The notes: generated from the sequence alone by a model not told the origin. Positions 1 to 12,200 are shown, counted from the stretch's first letter. The stretch is 64,000 nucleotides of DNA from Homalodisca vitripennis (GCF_021130785.1 NC_060212.1:142792001-142856000), one strand, 5' to 3'. Numbers and translations: made by a program.

Positions 1-194
1 GTTATCGTACACTTATGTAGTATGTACCGTCTAAAGATAATCCAAACGCTTTTGTATTTTCCATGATTTTGTAAGTTATGTAGGAAATAAATCTTACATT
101 AATTACTTTATTACTAACATTAAAACTGATAAGCACATGGATGTGTATTGTCGTTTAAAAATGATACATCTCCAATAACCTATACTACTACATC

Positions 195-990
195 AAAATC
201 TAACGGTGTATGTCTGTATGTGATTAATCTGTAAAAACTACTGGACTGATTGTACTGAAATTTTACATGGACATTTTTTGGATCCCTGGTTAACGTATAG
301 GCTTATTCCTATTTCGAAAATACCTCCGGGCTATGTCCCCTGGTCTTGAAAAACTACCTTAACACTACATTATAGTTATGCATTGGCTATTTGGCACATA
401 GTAAATAATGTGATTGTCATCATCCGTAAAGTCAAGAAGAATAATATAATAATTCATATAAACAATAATAACTATTATAATTTATACACAATTAAACAGG
501 TAGTAGCAAATGTTTGTTGTTATTGATATGTAAAAGTCAGTTACACTTTACAAATTTCACGTTAATGTAGAAGCTTTTTTGTCCTAGTTTTCTTTTATTG
601 GGATTTTTATCAAATACAGTAAAATGTCATAATTTATTACAACAATAGGTGTGTTAACTAAAAAGCTAAAGACTTTACTCTACCTTTAGACTGAGGGTTT
701 CTCCACATTAGCCTTAAATAGCTAAATTGTTATTGTTATCATTGGAGCTATTCAATAAAATATAATGAAATATTGCAGAGAAATTCGAGAAATTTCGGAC
801 GTATGCATAAAAAACAGTTGCCTTGAAGGCCCCATCTAAAATAACTGATATCTAAAATGGATCAGAGCTTGGAATATCTTTCAGTAAGTAACTTATCTCA
901 ATACTGTTGGGAATGCCATTTAAAAACTTTTCTCATGGTGACCCAGTTTTCAAAATGAAATTGCGTGCGGATCCGCGGGAAACTGCTAGT
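195..990 (+). repeat. Dispersed repeat family E, copy 1 (Helitron- or SINE-like)
   Basis: The left part (about 200-345) and the right end (about 955-990) match the left and right ends of a second copy at 13940-14690. Shared left text includes a line like ACTACTGGACTGATTG followed by TTTTACATG and CCGGGCTA. The shared right end is a GC-rich GCGGATCCGCGGGAAACTG that closes in CTAGTT. Insect genomes often contain repeats ending in a similar 'gaagccgcgggtaac-gctagt' string. No protein is encoded. The class is not certain. Confidence 0.5.
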
Positions 991-1385
991 TGAAGGTATT
1001 TGCTTAAAATTGTTATTCTGTGTATTTCAGGCTGAAATTCAAAATTGGAGGCTTTTACTGTTGATGCAAGATTACCAAGATTTACCAATAAAAATAGTTT
1101 TTGGAGGAAGGAATTAAATAACCCAAAATGAATCACCCTTTATTTGAGGTTATATATGTGATGTTGTATGGATTATTTATATTACGACGAGGTATTAAAC
1201 AACTGTGTTACGTTCATATCTTTATGTCTTCTTATTTTTCGCAACTATCTGTGTAAAAATATTCCACTCTCAGAAGAGTGATTATGAAAAGGACGAATTG
1301 AATGAGTTTATAATTACCATCACTTGTGACCCCAGAGGAGGAATCAAGCCTTCACTACACACTGGTGTGTAAATTGAACAACCAG

Positions 1386-1440
1386 TCTCTGCTCTCCTGA
1401 TCACATAGCACCAACTCACCCGTTGTAAACCAGTTTTAAA
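1386..1440 (-). repeat. Short dispersed element F, copy 1
   Basis: The minus strand carries TGATCAGGAGAGCAGAGACT, a one-base variant of the family core GTATCAGGAGAGCAGA. The plus strand of the same stretch reads CTCTGCTCTCCTGATCAC. Flanks are diverged. A GTGGCGGCCAC motif lies about 160 bp downstream on the plus strand. Confidence 0.5.
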
Positions 1441-1984
1441 TTAGTTTTATATGTTTTTTCTACAAAGATTTTATCATTATTGTAGGGTTTAATTACATAG
1501 TTGTTTTAACTTTCCTTCAACAGTGATCAATAACCGTTAATAACCAAGTGTGGCGGCCACTCTCTACTGGATCTACTTCTACTGATATTCAACTCACTCA
1601 CTACTTTAACAACGTGAACACTGTACTAGTTGGCTGAACATCAGCGAAGACTACGCCAGAGGCTAGAAAAATTAATTTCTGTTTGTCTGTCTGAATCAGA
1701 GGCTATGTATTCCGGTCACGCGCACAGCTTACACATTCTGCCTCTTTCTAGTATTAGATAAATGTCAAATAATCGTTTAAAAGATTTCGTGTGCTTGCAC
1801 GCTATTGCGAGAGAGTGATGGATGAGGATGAGGTATTTACAAAAAATGAAGAGTTAAGTGAAAAGATTGTAAACAAATGTTTAATGTTCCATCAAAAACA
1901 AGGATCAAGTTTTGTTTCTTTACAGCTGCGAGTGACACAAACACAAAGAAGGTCTTGCTTGTCTGTCAGCAATTCCGGAGAGAT

Positions 1985-2046
1985 GGTGCAAAGTTACCCC
2001 GGAGGTTTTGGGCTGCAACGCTCAGACTATCAGGAGAGCAGAAACA
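1985..2046 (+). repeat. Short dispersed element F, copy 2 (full length)
   Basis: This copy runs from GGTGCAAAGTTACC through CGCTCAG to the core CTATCAGGAGAGCAGA at 2028-2043. The order of blocks (GGTCaAAGTaACC, then CGCTC, then the core) is the same as in the copies at 13494, 14877 and 12341. The stretch contains open frames in several directions, but other copies have stop codons in every equivalent frame, so I read it as non-coding. Confidence 0.55.
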
Positions 2047-2239
2047 CAGTGCATGTATGAATAGCCACAGATGATCTGTGTAGAGAGAGAGGAACTCGCC
2101 TCTCTTCACGGTCAGTTCATCTTTCGCTATCGTATCCATCTCGTATTGATCCGCGCCTGACGCTCTATTTGAATAAAAACTTGACTGATAATGAATTACA
2201 GTGGTTTTACACGCTTTTTTATTCATTAAAGACTCCACA

Positions 2240-2832
2240 TTATTACTAAATAAATAAGGTGCCTATCTTATCGTGAGATTTTTCCCCCTATAATACTGTA
2301 TTATTCGAGTTTCGGGGTTTGGTATGGAACCTTCAAACGTTTGATGCCTTGTCGAAATACGTAAAAATCTCTTGTGCACTCACAATTTACATATTTAACG
2401 TAAAATAACAAAAAAAGTTACATAATAAATTGAAGATAGGTTATGTACACATGAAAAACGTGGCAGCCACGGCGGACATGATTGAACTGCCGCACTCATT
2501 TTAAATTTTCAATGCAATCATTTTAATTTTTTACCTGTCAACACTGCGGAGACATCATATGCTTTAAAACGAGAAAAATCCCAAAACTCGAGTATTGAAG
2601 TATTTATTAACATGAAGAGACGTGTGAAAATCATCTAATTTATGTAACCTTATTATTTATCCTGCTCAAGTATTTATTGAGGAAGAAAGGTAGTCTTCAC
2701 GCGTAGAAAGGTAATGATGTATTATTGAACTGTTCATTTGTACAGCACTGACGATACAAAGACTCTAAAGGTTGTCATGTTAATATTCGCATATTCAAAG
2801 ACAAAATATCTTTGTAAGCATATAAACTGCTT
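2240..2832. other. AT-rich non-coding stretch
   Basis: I see no exon with convincing splice sites, no transposon end and no RNA gene here. A GTGGCAGCCACGGCGG segment near 2459 resembles the ATGGC-type motif found near several F elements. Confidence 0.4.
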
Positions 2833-2984
2833 GCATACATATAGACTTGATTTAGTTATAATCTATCAGAAGCATACATATAGACTTGATTTAGTTATAA
2901 TCTATCAGAAGCATACATATAGACTTGATTTAGTTATAATCTATCAGAAGCATACATATAGACTTGATTTAGTTATAATCTATC
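2833..2984 (+). repeat. 39-bp minisatellite, 4 copies
   Basis: Four near-perfect head-to-tail copies start at 2833, 2872, 2911 and 2950. Each begins GCATACATATAGACTTGATT. The period is a multiple of three, so a frame stays open across it. The encoded repeat has no recognised domain, and I do not call it a gene. Confidence 0.9.
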
Positions 2985-3824
2985 CAATATGGAAGTTGAA
3001 GTTGAAATATAGAGCCGCATTTAAAAAAGAGATCACTTGGGATTTTGAAATGTTTAGGACCATAGAATTTTCCTCGAACCACTTCACAATGTGCGAGGCA
3101 AACATGCAATATTGTAAAGAACACATGATTAAAACCTTCTTTAGACCACTTAAGTGATTGCTGCAGATCGGCAGTGAGTTATGTTATGTACATATCAATA
3201 ACGATAGCCGTAATGTTAACTAGGTTTTTATTCTTTCCTTAAAGTCATAAAATGTTATATGTACTTGTTGACTTTTGATGTCATTTTAGTTTAAATGACG
3301 CCATACTATTAATAATACCAGTTATTGTACATGCTCGAACATAGGAAGTAACTAAACAACCTTTAGCCTCAGAGTTCCAAGGGTTGACTTGATTCAACGA
3401 AAATACTAACGTAGCCAAATAAGCGATAATGACTACCAAGTTTTGTTGTCCTGTTGAAATGGAGGAGTTGTTAAATTACTAGTGTGGCCTATTATTCATA
3501 TTTTTTTAATTGCTTCCTATACTCTATAAAGGGATGTTTCCTAGGACTGAAATGTGGGACGGTCCCGCTAGTTAAGATGGGATTACAAATGAGAGCTCTT
3601 CAAGGTTTAAAACTATCAATTTACGTAAGTTTTCAGATCATGTTTTTTTACATAAAATTGCTTAACAATCCTATGATTGTACATATTATTAGTTGTATAT
3701 CACCATCAAATAATGAGATACAGAATCTGCAAGTCTAGAAATAGTAGATTGGGTGACCCAGATTTAATTCGTTGAAGTTTTCAACATTTCCGAGGAGGTT
3801 TTCAAACATTCACTTCTGGATGGT

Positions 3825-4078
3825 TCTATAAATCAGATAAACCCACAGTGAGTAGAGCAAAACCGCCGCTCCAATCTGGCGACCTTGTGGGTGTCCAGGA
3901 GCGGCACATCACTAACCGCAAATGTTGAGATTCTGGGGCGCGAGGGCAACTCGATAGGTCTAGTCTACTGCGAGAGATGGAGTTGGTGGAGTTTGTTCCC
4001 TAAGAGTCAAAGGTTCTTGTCAGCCTAGACATAAAGGTGTGCCACCCTTATGAGGGCCAAGCCGAGCGGACATGACGA
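3825..4078 (-). repeat. Dispersed repeat family A, copy 1, part interrupted by the P-type element
   Basis: On the minus strand this matches copies at 22880-23350 and 27080-27490 through the block GATGTGCCGCTCC and the later TTTTGCT stretch. The other half of the same copy continues beyond the P-type element at 5506-5625, where GTGACAGGATATTC corresponds to GTGACAGGACATTA of copy 3. No protein is recognised. The family is unclassified. Confidence 0.55.
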
Positions 4079-4086
4079 GATTACTC

Positions 4087-5497
4087 AAGGCCGCACTATA
4101 CACCAGGCCGGAGCCATCCAGCTGTGACGTCACAGTAGAAGCCGTACCGGCTTGGAGCAGCCGTTACATTCAATGCAAAATACGCAACTTACAACCTGTC
4201 ATTTGACAGCTTAAAATCTGGAGTAAAATTATGTATGTTATATCAAATTAAAGCTTACATCATCCTCTTTAAATCTGTGGCAATATTGTCTTATTTCGGC
4301 ATGTATAAAAATAATAAAATTGATTTGAAAGACATGTACTAAAATTAGAACATTTCACTTCATGCTGTTTATAAACTACTTGATGGCTTAAACTATGAAA
4401 AGACTTATTAATTTGTTTCAATATTGGGAAGTTGGGGTATAAATGAAGATTAAAAGTGAGTTCAAAAACTTATTTTAATTTATAAAAGTTTAAAATATTT
4501 AAACCACCTAAAATTCTTGCAACCTTAGGATGAGTATTTATCACAATATTATTACAATAAACAGTGCAAGAAAGACATTCACTAATACTGATACACTTAG
4601 ATACTTTCAAGTTACCCTTGCTTTTTTATAGAAACATTGAAAAATTGTACACTATCCTTAGATTGATATAAAAATACATCGTTTTTTAATAAATCACAAC
4701 TCTTGTCATATTTATTTATTATTTCCTTAATAATAATAATAATATCTAAAGCTGCCAATTTTTCTTTTTTTCCCTCTTGACGTTTCAAAATTTCATTTTC
4801 TCTTGTTTCCGGGGTTTTTCTTAGCTGGGGCAAGTTTACTGACAAATACGAAGGCTGATTCTTAAAAATAGTTGACACAGCATCCGGCGTAAGTTTTACT
4901 CGGTCTCTTTTTACTGTCAATACACTTCCGTCCGGCCTAGTTACTGAGTCTTCTCTTACAAGATAACGTTCATCAAAGTGTTTGATGCATACTACCGAGC
5001 TCTTACTTGGTACAAAGTCTTTTCTATGAATGGAACGAAGCCATTGTTGCCTAAACTTAACATCATTAGGGAATTTAAAAACTGCAATCCTACCGTCATC
5101 TTTGTAATTGCTGTCACATCCAGGTACACAGCAGGAAGTAGGCATATTTAATATTCACAGTTGTGTAATAAAATCTAACGATACGATCAATTTTAGATAT
5201 TTTGATACATTTTTACCTTCATACTTACACACTGTCAACTTAATAAGCACTAGGTGTATGTGGTTTAACAAGCGAAATAATACAACAGTTGCGACACTAC
5301 ACATATCATCCAAACTAGGAATACATAACCACAGTCACTTAATCACGTGCAAGCGCAGGGTGGAATGGTTGGTGTTGCCTTGAGCTACTCAGCCAGTGCG
5401 CCGTGCGGCTTGTCTCAGCTGATGCGGCCGGCCACTGCGATGACGTGGCGCGCTAAGTGGAGGGGGTAACTCCGGCCTGGTGTATAGTGCGGCCATG
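4087..5497. mobile_element. Short P-type DNA transposon with THAP gene
   Basis: The 1411-bp unit is bounded by a 25-bp perfect inverted repeat (GGCCGCACTATACACCAGG plus 6 more bases) at 4089-4113 and 5470-5494. It is flanked by the exact 8-bp duplication GATTACTC at 4079-4086 and 5498-5505. It carries a THAP zinc-finger gene on the minus strand. An 8-bp duplication plus a THAP domain fits the P superfamily. Full P transposases are several times longer than the 177-residue product here, so this looks like an internally deleted or domesticable derivative. hAT elements also make 8-bp duplications, but they use BED rather than THAP fingers. Confidence 0.8.
4612..5145 (-). CDS. THAP-domain protein of the P-type element
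   Basis: The 177-residue product starts MPTSCCVPGCDSNY, a typical THAP N-terminus. The C2CH zinc ligands are C5, C10, C53 and H56. Other THAP hallmarks are P26 in FKFP, W35, F57 and a terminal AVSTIF motif at 89-94, close to the family's AVPTIF box. The THAP fold binds DNA, in P elements the subterminal transposon sequence. After residue 100 the protein is Lys/Glu-rich and then low complexity, with no RNase-H catalytic core. The ATG at 5145 places the first zinc ligand at the usual position. The gene fills most of the element and has no neighbour within it. It could still be a first exon of a longer spliced transposase, but only about 0.5 kb remains on its 3' side, so truncation is more likely. 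Confidence 0.85.
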   Translation of the reverse strand: MPTSCCVPGCDSNYKDDGRIAVFKFPNDVKFRQQWLRSIHRKDFVPSKSSVVCIKHFDERYLVREDSVTRPDGSVLTVKRDRVKLTPDAVSTIFKNQPSYLSVNLPQLRKTPETRENEILKRQEGKKEKLAALDIIIIIKEIINKYDKSCDLLKNDVFLYQSKDSVQFFNVSIKKQG

Positions 5498-5505
5498 GAT
5501 TACTC

Positions 5506-5625
5506 CCCTAAATCGACAGGAGGCGGCCCCTACTCCCAACCTTACCCATCCAGAATATCCTGTCACTCCGGAAGCAGCGCAAAGCTCCTTGTCCTAACAG
5601 AACAAAAAAACCCTATTGCACACAA
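5506..5625 (-). repeat. Dispersed repeat family A, copy 1, second part
   Basis: This is the continuation of the family A copy that the P-type element split. On the minus strand it reads GTGACAGGATATTC then GGGTAAGGTTGGGAGTA, matching the start of copy 3 at about 27130. Confidence 0.5.
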
Positions 5626-5639
5626 GGGGTAGGTCACGA

Positions 5640-7737
5640 TATCACCGATATTAAGAGTAGATAGTATTATGAGAGATAGTATATCAAGTCGTCTTGACGA
5701 TATTCACCGAAGTTATTCTACGAGCAGTGTAACCGGAAGCTTAAGCAAAATTATTTCAATTCTATAATTTACAAAATTGTCTTATGATATTGTTACGCTT
5801 AAAATGGCTGTTAGTTCATAAAACTATTAAAGCTGGTAAGTTTTTTATTTTCTGATACATCGACCAAACCAACAGTCACATTATAAAACGTATGTTTGTT
5901 TTCTGTTTAAAATTAGACATGGTATAAAGTATTATTTCATGGTTATTGTACCGTTTATTATTTGGCTTTTAAATCGCGTAAAATTTTAAGTACGTAAACA
6001 TTTTCTACTCATTATTTTTACCGTTTTGATACATTGTAGTTAAATTTTATTGTTATCTGTACATGGAGTTTAATGATTTCGAGAAAATATTCATGGTTAG
6101 CTTCATTCAGTACGGTAAATGATATTTAAAAACCAAGTACTTTGTGATGACACATTAATGGCATGTTATTACACACACTCTGTTTTACGAAACTATGTAT
6201 AATTTATGACAACTATTTTTACATACCTTTGAGAACATGAACCTTTACATCCTATATAACATTGTAAAGTCGGCCGATTGTATGTTGCAAGGGTTGGGCG
6301 TGCGGGGAGTTATTGAAACAAGAAACGGGCACATTCGGTGTCTAAAGTGTCATAATCGGGGTAAAACGTATTCTTCTGGTGTTGCTGTTTCTGACAAAAA
6401 TAAAATAATATTAATGTCCTATATTTTATAATGTGAGAGGTTGCATTCAAAAGTTTGAAGTAATTGTTTTATAACGGTAATATGAACAACAACCGCAACA
6501 ACGCGTACAACAGAAAGTTTTAATAGAAAGGAAATTTATTTATGTTTTCAAGATGAGTAAATGTTAAAATATGAGAAAGGGTCCATTTAAAAACTTTTAA
6601 CTCCGAAAATTCTTCATTCTTACCTGTACTGTCTGTTTACAGTCTCGCAATGCTGCCTGTCAATGCCATTATCGATGCTTAAGAATAATTTTCGGCTTCC
6701 AACATTCCTTGGCCGTCTGCCCGTCTCCCATTTGCATTTCTACTACGGCAGGCAGCGGCTCACTCTCTGAAGCTGACGGCGAGGATTTCGAGTGGTATTT
6801 GATAAACACGATAGTGATAGCTGGCTTAGTCCTTTCCTCCTCCTTTACTTCCGTCGTACGTGAAAATTATATAACACATGTTATTTATTGCCGTTATTGT
6901 TTGAAGTTTCTTAATTATATCTAATATAATATTGTTATCCAATTCAAGTGTAGAAATCATACTGACTGCAGGAAAAACCCTAAAAGTTCTAACTTCATCT
7001 CAAAGGATTCTTTCGTACCTGCAATGCACATATACGATGTCTCCAACAATAACGCCCACCCCCACCAGACACCACCAACTATTTGGGTTGAAGTTAAGTT
7101 TTTAAGAAATTCAAACATTTTTGACACGCTTTCAGTTGATTTCAGTACAAAAACTTATGTAATTGCTTAGAAACGGTTTAGCATTGATGCTTCCCTGTCA
7201 CTAAATTTGCATTATACAGTATTCACTTGAAGGTAAATAATTATTTTTGTAACAATTCTGTAAGGTTTATTGTACGGTAAATTGTTTTTTAAGTTTTTTT
7301 TCAGAATTGATCTTTGCTTAAGTGTTCTTTTATGCGCGCGTGTCGATTATGGAGATTTTGAGTTCTGGGCGCCTTGATCGTAAACAATTCAAATAAAATC
7401 TACCGGAAATTTCATCGTGGGGACAATAAATTGCAACAGGCAGATTTCCATAAGTTCTAAAAAAAAGAAATATATAACGAAAACCGTACGAAGAATTCTA
7501 ACCATAATGTTTTATCCAAGTTCAGTTTATGATTTCATTTAATTTTTGATATTACAATAAAAATATTTAATCTATTTATAGCATACTATAAAACGAAACA
7601 GGAGAATATAAGAAACATTTTGCCACTTCTTCCCTCAAAAGAAAGTGGCCAAACATTCAGATGTCGTAGTAAGAGTCCGCCATGATGATAATATGATACA
7701 GCAACTAGTCAGACTACATTCACGTGAGAATGCAGTT
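5640..7737. other. Gene-free stretch
   Basis: About 2 kb of AT-rich DNA with only short open frames. I see no splice-supported exon, no transposon ends and no RNA gene. Confidence 0.4.
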
Positions 7738-7796
7738 CGTCTCTGCTCCCCGGATACACTGAGCGCGCTGTAGCTCGGAACCTTGGGTGTACTTTA
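7738..7796 (-). repeat. Short dispersed element F, copy 3
   Basis: The minus strand carries GTGTATCCGGGGAGCAGAG, preceded by a GCGCGCTCA block as in other copies. The plus strand starts CTCTGCTCCCCGGATACAC at 7741. A CCGCCATGATG motif lies about 60 bp upstream on the plus strand. Confidence 0.6.
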
Positions 7797-8479
7797 GTTT
7801 TTTTCTTTGATTGCGCACCCTTGTTCCCATTGCGCATCCAATAACCATTCACTCTTACGTATCCATAACAAGTTGAGCATCTCGATAGAAATAAAGGTTT
7901 TTGTGGTAAGCTTCCCTTTGTTTATATTTAGAACTTTAGAATGGTAAAGGATTCCCACCCTTTTCTTTGGGTTGGGGACAAACCATCAAGAAACGTTATT
8001 AATGTAATGAGAATAATAGAATGGTAATTATTCAACCTAATTAGTAAGCTTTATTTTTACTACTTACTAATTTACTAAACCTTCCGGATTAGTCGGTAAA
8101 ATGTAGATTTCACTCGTTGTCATCTCAAAACATAAGACTGAAGATGCGTATTAGTTTAGAAGCTACACACCACAATTTCATCAAGATTCTGATGTTGTGC
8201 ATGTAACTCATACAAGTAACTCAAAAGAATTATTATAACCATATATAAAGTGTTTCTGAAAATGTGTACTTTTAAACTGAAATAAATTAGTTATTATTTA
8301 TGCCTTATACATTGTCTGTTCACTTCAAGCATTTCAATGTTCTCGTATATTGCACAATTTTTTTGTACGGCCACTTATTTCGGAACCTTGCCGAGATGTT
8401 ATTTAAAACTGTGTAACATGTTTTTAACTGTGTTTTATTATATCACGATATAGCCTATTTCCAGATAGTTGGCGTAGGC

Positions 8480-8985
8480 TATAAAGATTTAATTAGTACA
8501 CAACATTGAGCAATTGTGAACACGATAACTGTCGTAATTCAATAGATACAGACTAAACTTGATATATGAACTCAGATGAGTGCGCTGGCCAGCCTTTTAA
8601 CCAATAAAACTTTCAAAATATCGGTAATTCGCATTCAGGATAAACTTTTGTCACAGATATTTCATAACATAAGTGAAAAGTGACATATTTCTTTACTTTA
8701 CCAAGCCATTTCAACTTATTCTCGTAACTTATTCTTACTTATGTTGTACTCTTAAGGTTTTAAAATGGCGGTCCTTTTCGTAATTTCGGATTGCTTGTAA
8801 TTACTAAATAAAGCCCATGTTTTTACAAAGTATCGGTAACATTTTTGGAAGGTTTCAAAATTATGGAATTTCTAAATGTTTGAATGTGTAACCATTATAG
8901 AATATTATAACTTCAGTGTTGTGAAAGTCGAACATATAAGCTGATAACGTATCTTCCGTTTGATGTTTAGAGATAAAGTTGATAA
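8480..8985 (+). repeat. Dispersed repeat family D, copy 1
   Basis: Matches two further copies at 21040-21360 and 21385-21930. Ordered shared blocks are: TACACAACATTG, GTGAACACG, CTAAACTT, CCAACTTATT or CAACTTATTCTCG, TTTTAAAATGGCGGTC or its variants, AATTTCTAAATGTTTGA, and AAGCTGATAACG or AAGCTGATAATG. It is non-coding and its class is unknown. Confidence 0.6.
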
Positions 8986-9045
8986 CGTTACAGATAACGC
9001 ATGTAAACGTTCATAAGCACCTGCTATATTGCAAGCAGTATAATC

Positions 9046-9051
<6 letters not shown>

Positions 9052-9107
<56 letters not shown>
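9052..9107. repeat. (TA)n microsatellite
   Basis: A run of more than 25 TA units. It is the target into which the mariner element at 9108 inserted; the run resumes after the element at 11501-11517. Confidence 0.95.
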
Positions 9108-9110
<3 letters not shown>

Positions 9111-11500
9111 GGTGTATATTATGTCTGGAAACACCCAAATATATCCTTTAATAATTTAAATATAAATTTGAAACCTCTTACAATCGTGATAGAGATTGGG
9201 CATCTACTTTTTGGAACAATGTTTTGTTATGTCACACCAACCGGGGACGTCCTGCCGAGGGTATCGTGAATATTCTTAATGTAAGCCTATACCTTGTGAT
9301 ACATAATTTTAAAGGTAATAGCTTACTGAATTGAATGCCACAAACCGCATCTCAAAGGAATTATTCTATCAGAAAATAGAGCATTTTTAGTATTGAAAAT
9401 TTAACTGATGTTCAACAATGTAATTTTAACATGGTTCTTGCCACAAAAATGTGTTACACTAATTTTTTAGCATTTTTTAAATGTTCAATTAAAATAAAAT
9501 AAACAATTTATTTTTAAGCTGGTTTCATTAGTACAAATTTTACCAGTTTTTATTACAATGAATAAAACTTATGAGTCACTTTCTCTGATTACTTATGAAT
9601 CTGTACTTGGTGTTTTCCAGTCAGCAGGAAGGTTTAAAGAGACAAAGGTCACTAGCCTATGAGAAACATTATTGTGTTATTAATCATCTGGTCTACAGGT
9701 TTCAGTTTGTTGAGCATGGAGCTTTCACTAGACAGGTCTAAGCTTGGGAATTACAAATGGACAGAAGGTCATATCATTCCTGTCGAGTTAATCAGTGTCT
9801 CTGAAGCATTGCTGTCAACAAGTTTATCTAATTACAGTAGTTCAGTTTTTATTAGGCATTTTAATGGAATTGTCTGAAAAGAGAACGAATTACTCTGTTG
9901 ATGATGCGAGGATATGGGCGATCGTCAAAGATCTTATCGGGAAGTTTTGTAATTTGTTTAATGACACTTTCCCAGAAAGGAATCCCATAAGTGTTTCAAC
10001 AATATCAAAAAACTTATTGAGCGTTTTGAAATGACAGGGAGTGTATACGTAATCGGCCAAAGTCGGGTAGGATACAATCTGCAACAGATGAAGAACATGC
10101 ACTAGATGTTTTGCAAACATTTATTGAAGACCCACATACATCGCTCAGAAAAGCTGCACAGCAAACATGATATGCACCCTATGTCTGTGAGTAAGATTTT
10201 GAAAATTAATAAATACAAACCATTTAAAGTTTCATTTAGTCCAACAGTTAAGTGAGGATGATTACGACAGAAGAGTTGAGTTTTGTGAACTTGTGATGCG
10301 CAAATGTGATGACAATAGAGATTTTCTGACCAACATACTATTTTCTGATGAGGCAACTTTTTTCTAAAATGGCAATGTTAACAGGCACAATTGCCGTTAC
10401 TGGGCTAGTGAAAACCCACATTGGATTACTGAGTCCCATTCACAGCAACCACCAAAAACTGAACGTATGGTGTGGAAATTTTAGGTAACAAAATTGTTGG
10501 ACCCTTTTTCATCAATGGAAATTTAAATGCCGAACTTTACTACAATATGCTCCAAAATGAAATAATCCCAGCTATTCAAATTGCATCAGGAGAATACTTT
10601 GATAATGTATGGTTTCAGCAGGATGGTGCTCCACCCCATTATGGGAGACAGGTAAGAGAGTATTTGGATTTAAGGTTTCCTCATAAATGGATTGGCCCGA
10701 AGAGGAGAAATCGAATGGCCTCCAAGATCTCCGGATTTGTCACCAATCGATTATTTCCTATGGGGTCATTTAAAATCCAATGTTTATAGAAGAAAGCCTC
10801 ATAATTTGGAAGACCTAAGAAACAGGATTATAGAGGAGATTGCTTTGATAACTGAAGAAATGTTAGGCAACTCTGTCGAATCATTATTTACACAAGATTG
10901 GCTCATTGTCAAACCGTAGAATGAACACAGTTCGAACAATTGCTTTGACACCAAATGCAGGTTTAAAACGTTTGTTGTAAGACTTTTCTAACAGCATACA
11001 TTATTTTTTATTTGTAATAAGAAATCAATAACATAAGTATTTCCATAATTGTACTGTAATAAAAACTGGCAAATTTGTGCTAATAGAAACCAGCTTAAAA
11101 TGAAATTTTTATTTAATTGAACATTTAAAAAAATGCTAAAAAATTAGTGTAACACATTTTGTGGCAAGAACCATGTTAAAATTACATTGTTGAACATCAT
11201 GTAAATTTTCAATACTAAAAATGCTCTATTTTCTGATAGAATAATTCCTTTGAGATGCGGTTTGTGGCATTCAATTCAGTAAGCTATTACCTTTAAAATT
11301 ATGTATCACAAGGTATAGGCTTCCATTAAGAATATTCACGATACCCTCGGCAGCAGGACGTCCCCCGTTGGTGTGACATAACAAAACATTGTTCCAAAAA
11401 GTAGATGCCCAATCTCTATCACGATTGTAAGAGGTTTCAAATTTATATTTAAATTATTAAAGGATATATTTGGGTGTTTCCAGACATAATATACACCCTG
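9108..11500. mobile_element. Tc1/mariner-type transposon with about 450-bp inverted repeats
   Basis: The ends are CAGGGTGTATATTATG and its complement, abutting TA on both sides. The two ends match over about 450 bp (9108-9556 and 11052-11500) with few differences, which is much longer than the 20-30 bp usual for mariners. A decayed DDE transposase lies between them on the plus strand. The element sits inside a (TA)n run, consistent with TA target use. Confidence 0.9.
9864..10919 (+). pseudogene. Broken IS630/Tc1/mariner transposase
   Basis: The gene reads through several frames. An N-terminal helix-turn-helix region begins near the ATG at 9864 (MELSEKRTNYSVDDARIWAI). The first catalytic Asp is in FSDEAT near 10343, the second in FQQDGAPPH near 10615, and the third in WPPRSPDLSP near 10722. 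The spacing of the second and third Asp is 36 residues, outside the classic DD34D of mariner. A one-base insertion near 10700 (GGCCCGAAG) throws the last third out of frame, and further stops and shifts occur near 10034, 10165 and 10366. The C-terminus ends at 10919. No functional enzyme can be made from this copy. The group within the superfamily is uncertain. Confidence 0.85.
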
Positions 11501-11517
11501 TATATATATATATATAT

Positions 11518-12200
11518 GCGAAGAAAGAAAGCCAACATATTGATACTATAGTATTGTACTATATTTCGCTTATCGCATTTTCAGGTACAACGCAAACAGA
11601 ACCTGTTAAATCCACCACATGGTCTACATACACAAATTATACAACAGCGGATTACATTACTTTTGGGTCCTGTTACCATCGATATACACTAGTTCTATTG
11701 TAAATAACATACATAAACAATCAACTGAATATATTAAAATGTGTTAAACAAACAAACTTTAGGGATTTATTTAAATCTATTTTGTTTTGTAATTAATGTA
11801 TGGTCCCAGAAGTAATTATGATTAAGTTATTTTGAAAAGAAAATTACTATTTGATACACTCATAAGAACCAGGTATATAGTGAGTCGAACTTTCAGTTAC
11901 TCTCCATAGGAATGTCTCATATACATCACGCACTTAATTTCGATCGTAAAGTAAAGGAGATTTTCATATTGCAGATCCTATTAATACGCAGTACGCTTTT
12001 TAGTTTCTCTTGTGAAATTTTTAATATTTAAATTGTATAACACAACAAACTCTAGGTTTTATCCGAATCACGATAAAATGTTAAAAAAAGTAAAAAAGAC
12101 GTTTGCTCACGCATCTGTAAAACTATATCTTTCAAATGAGACAACTTCCATACCTTTACGGGTAAAAAATATCATAAAAGTGCGAGTTAGTGTCAGAAAT
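11518..12200. other. Gene-free stretch
   Basis: AT-rich DNA with no convincing exon. Short open frames here lack splice or codon support. Confidence 0.4.

Noticed and set aside
1985..2046. The F element as a protein motif (CSPD-LS on one strand)
   Set aside because: Several copies carry TGA in the same frame, and both orientations and flanks vary.
2738..3157. 139-codon open frame with a 13-residue repeat
   Set aside because: It is open only because the 39-bp minisatellite is a multiple of three; no splice or domain support.
8905..9269. Ile/Tyr repeat open frames; the same type at 38933 and 60269
   Set aside because: They are translations of (TA)n microsatellites.
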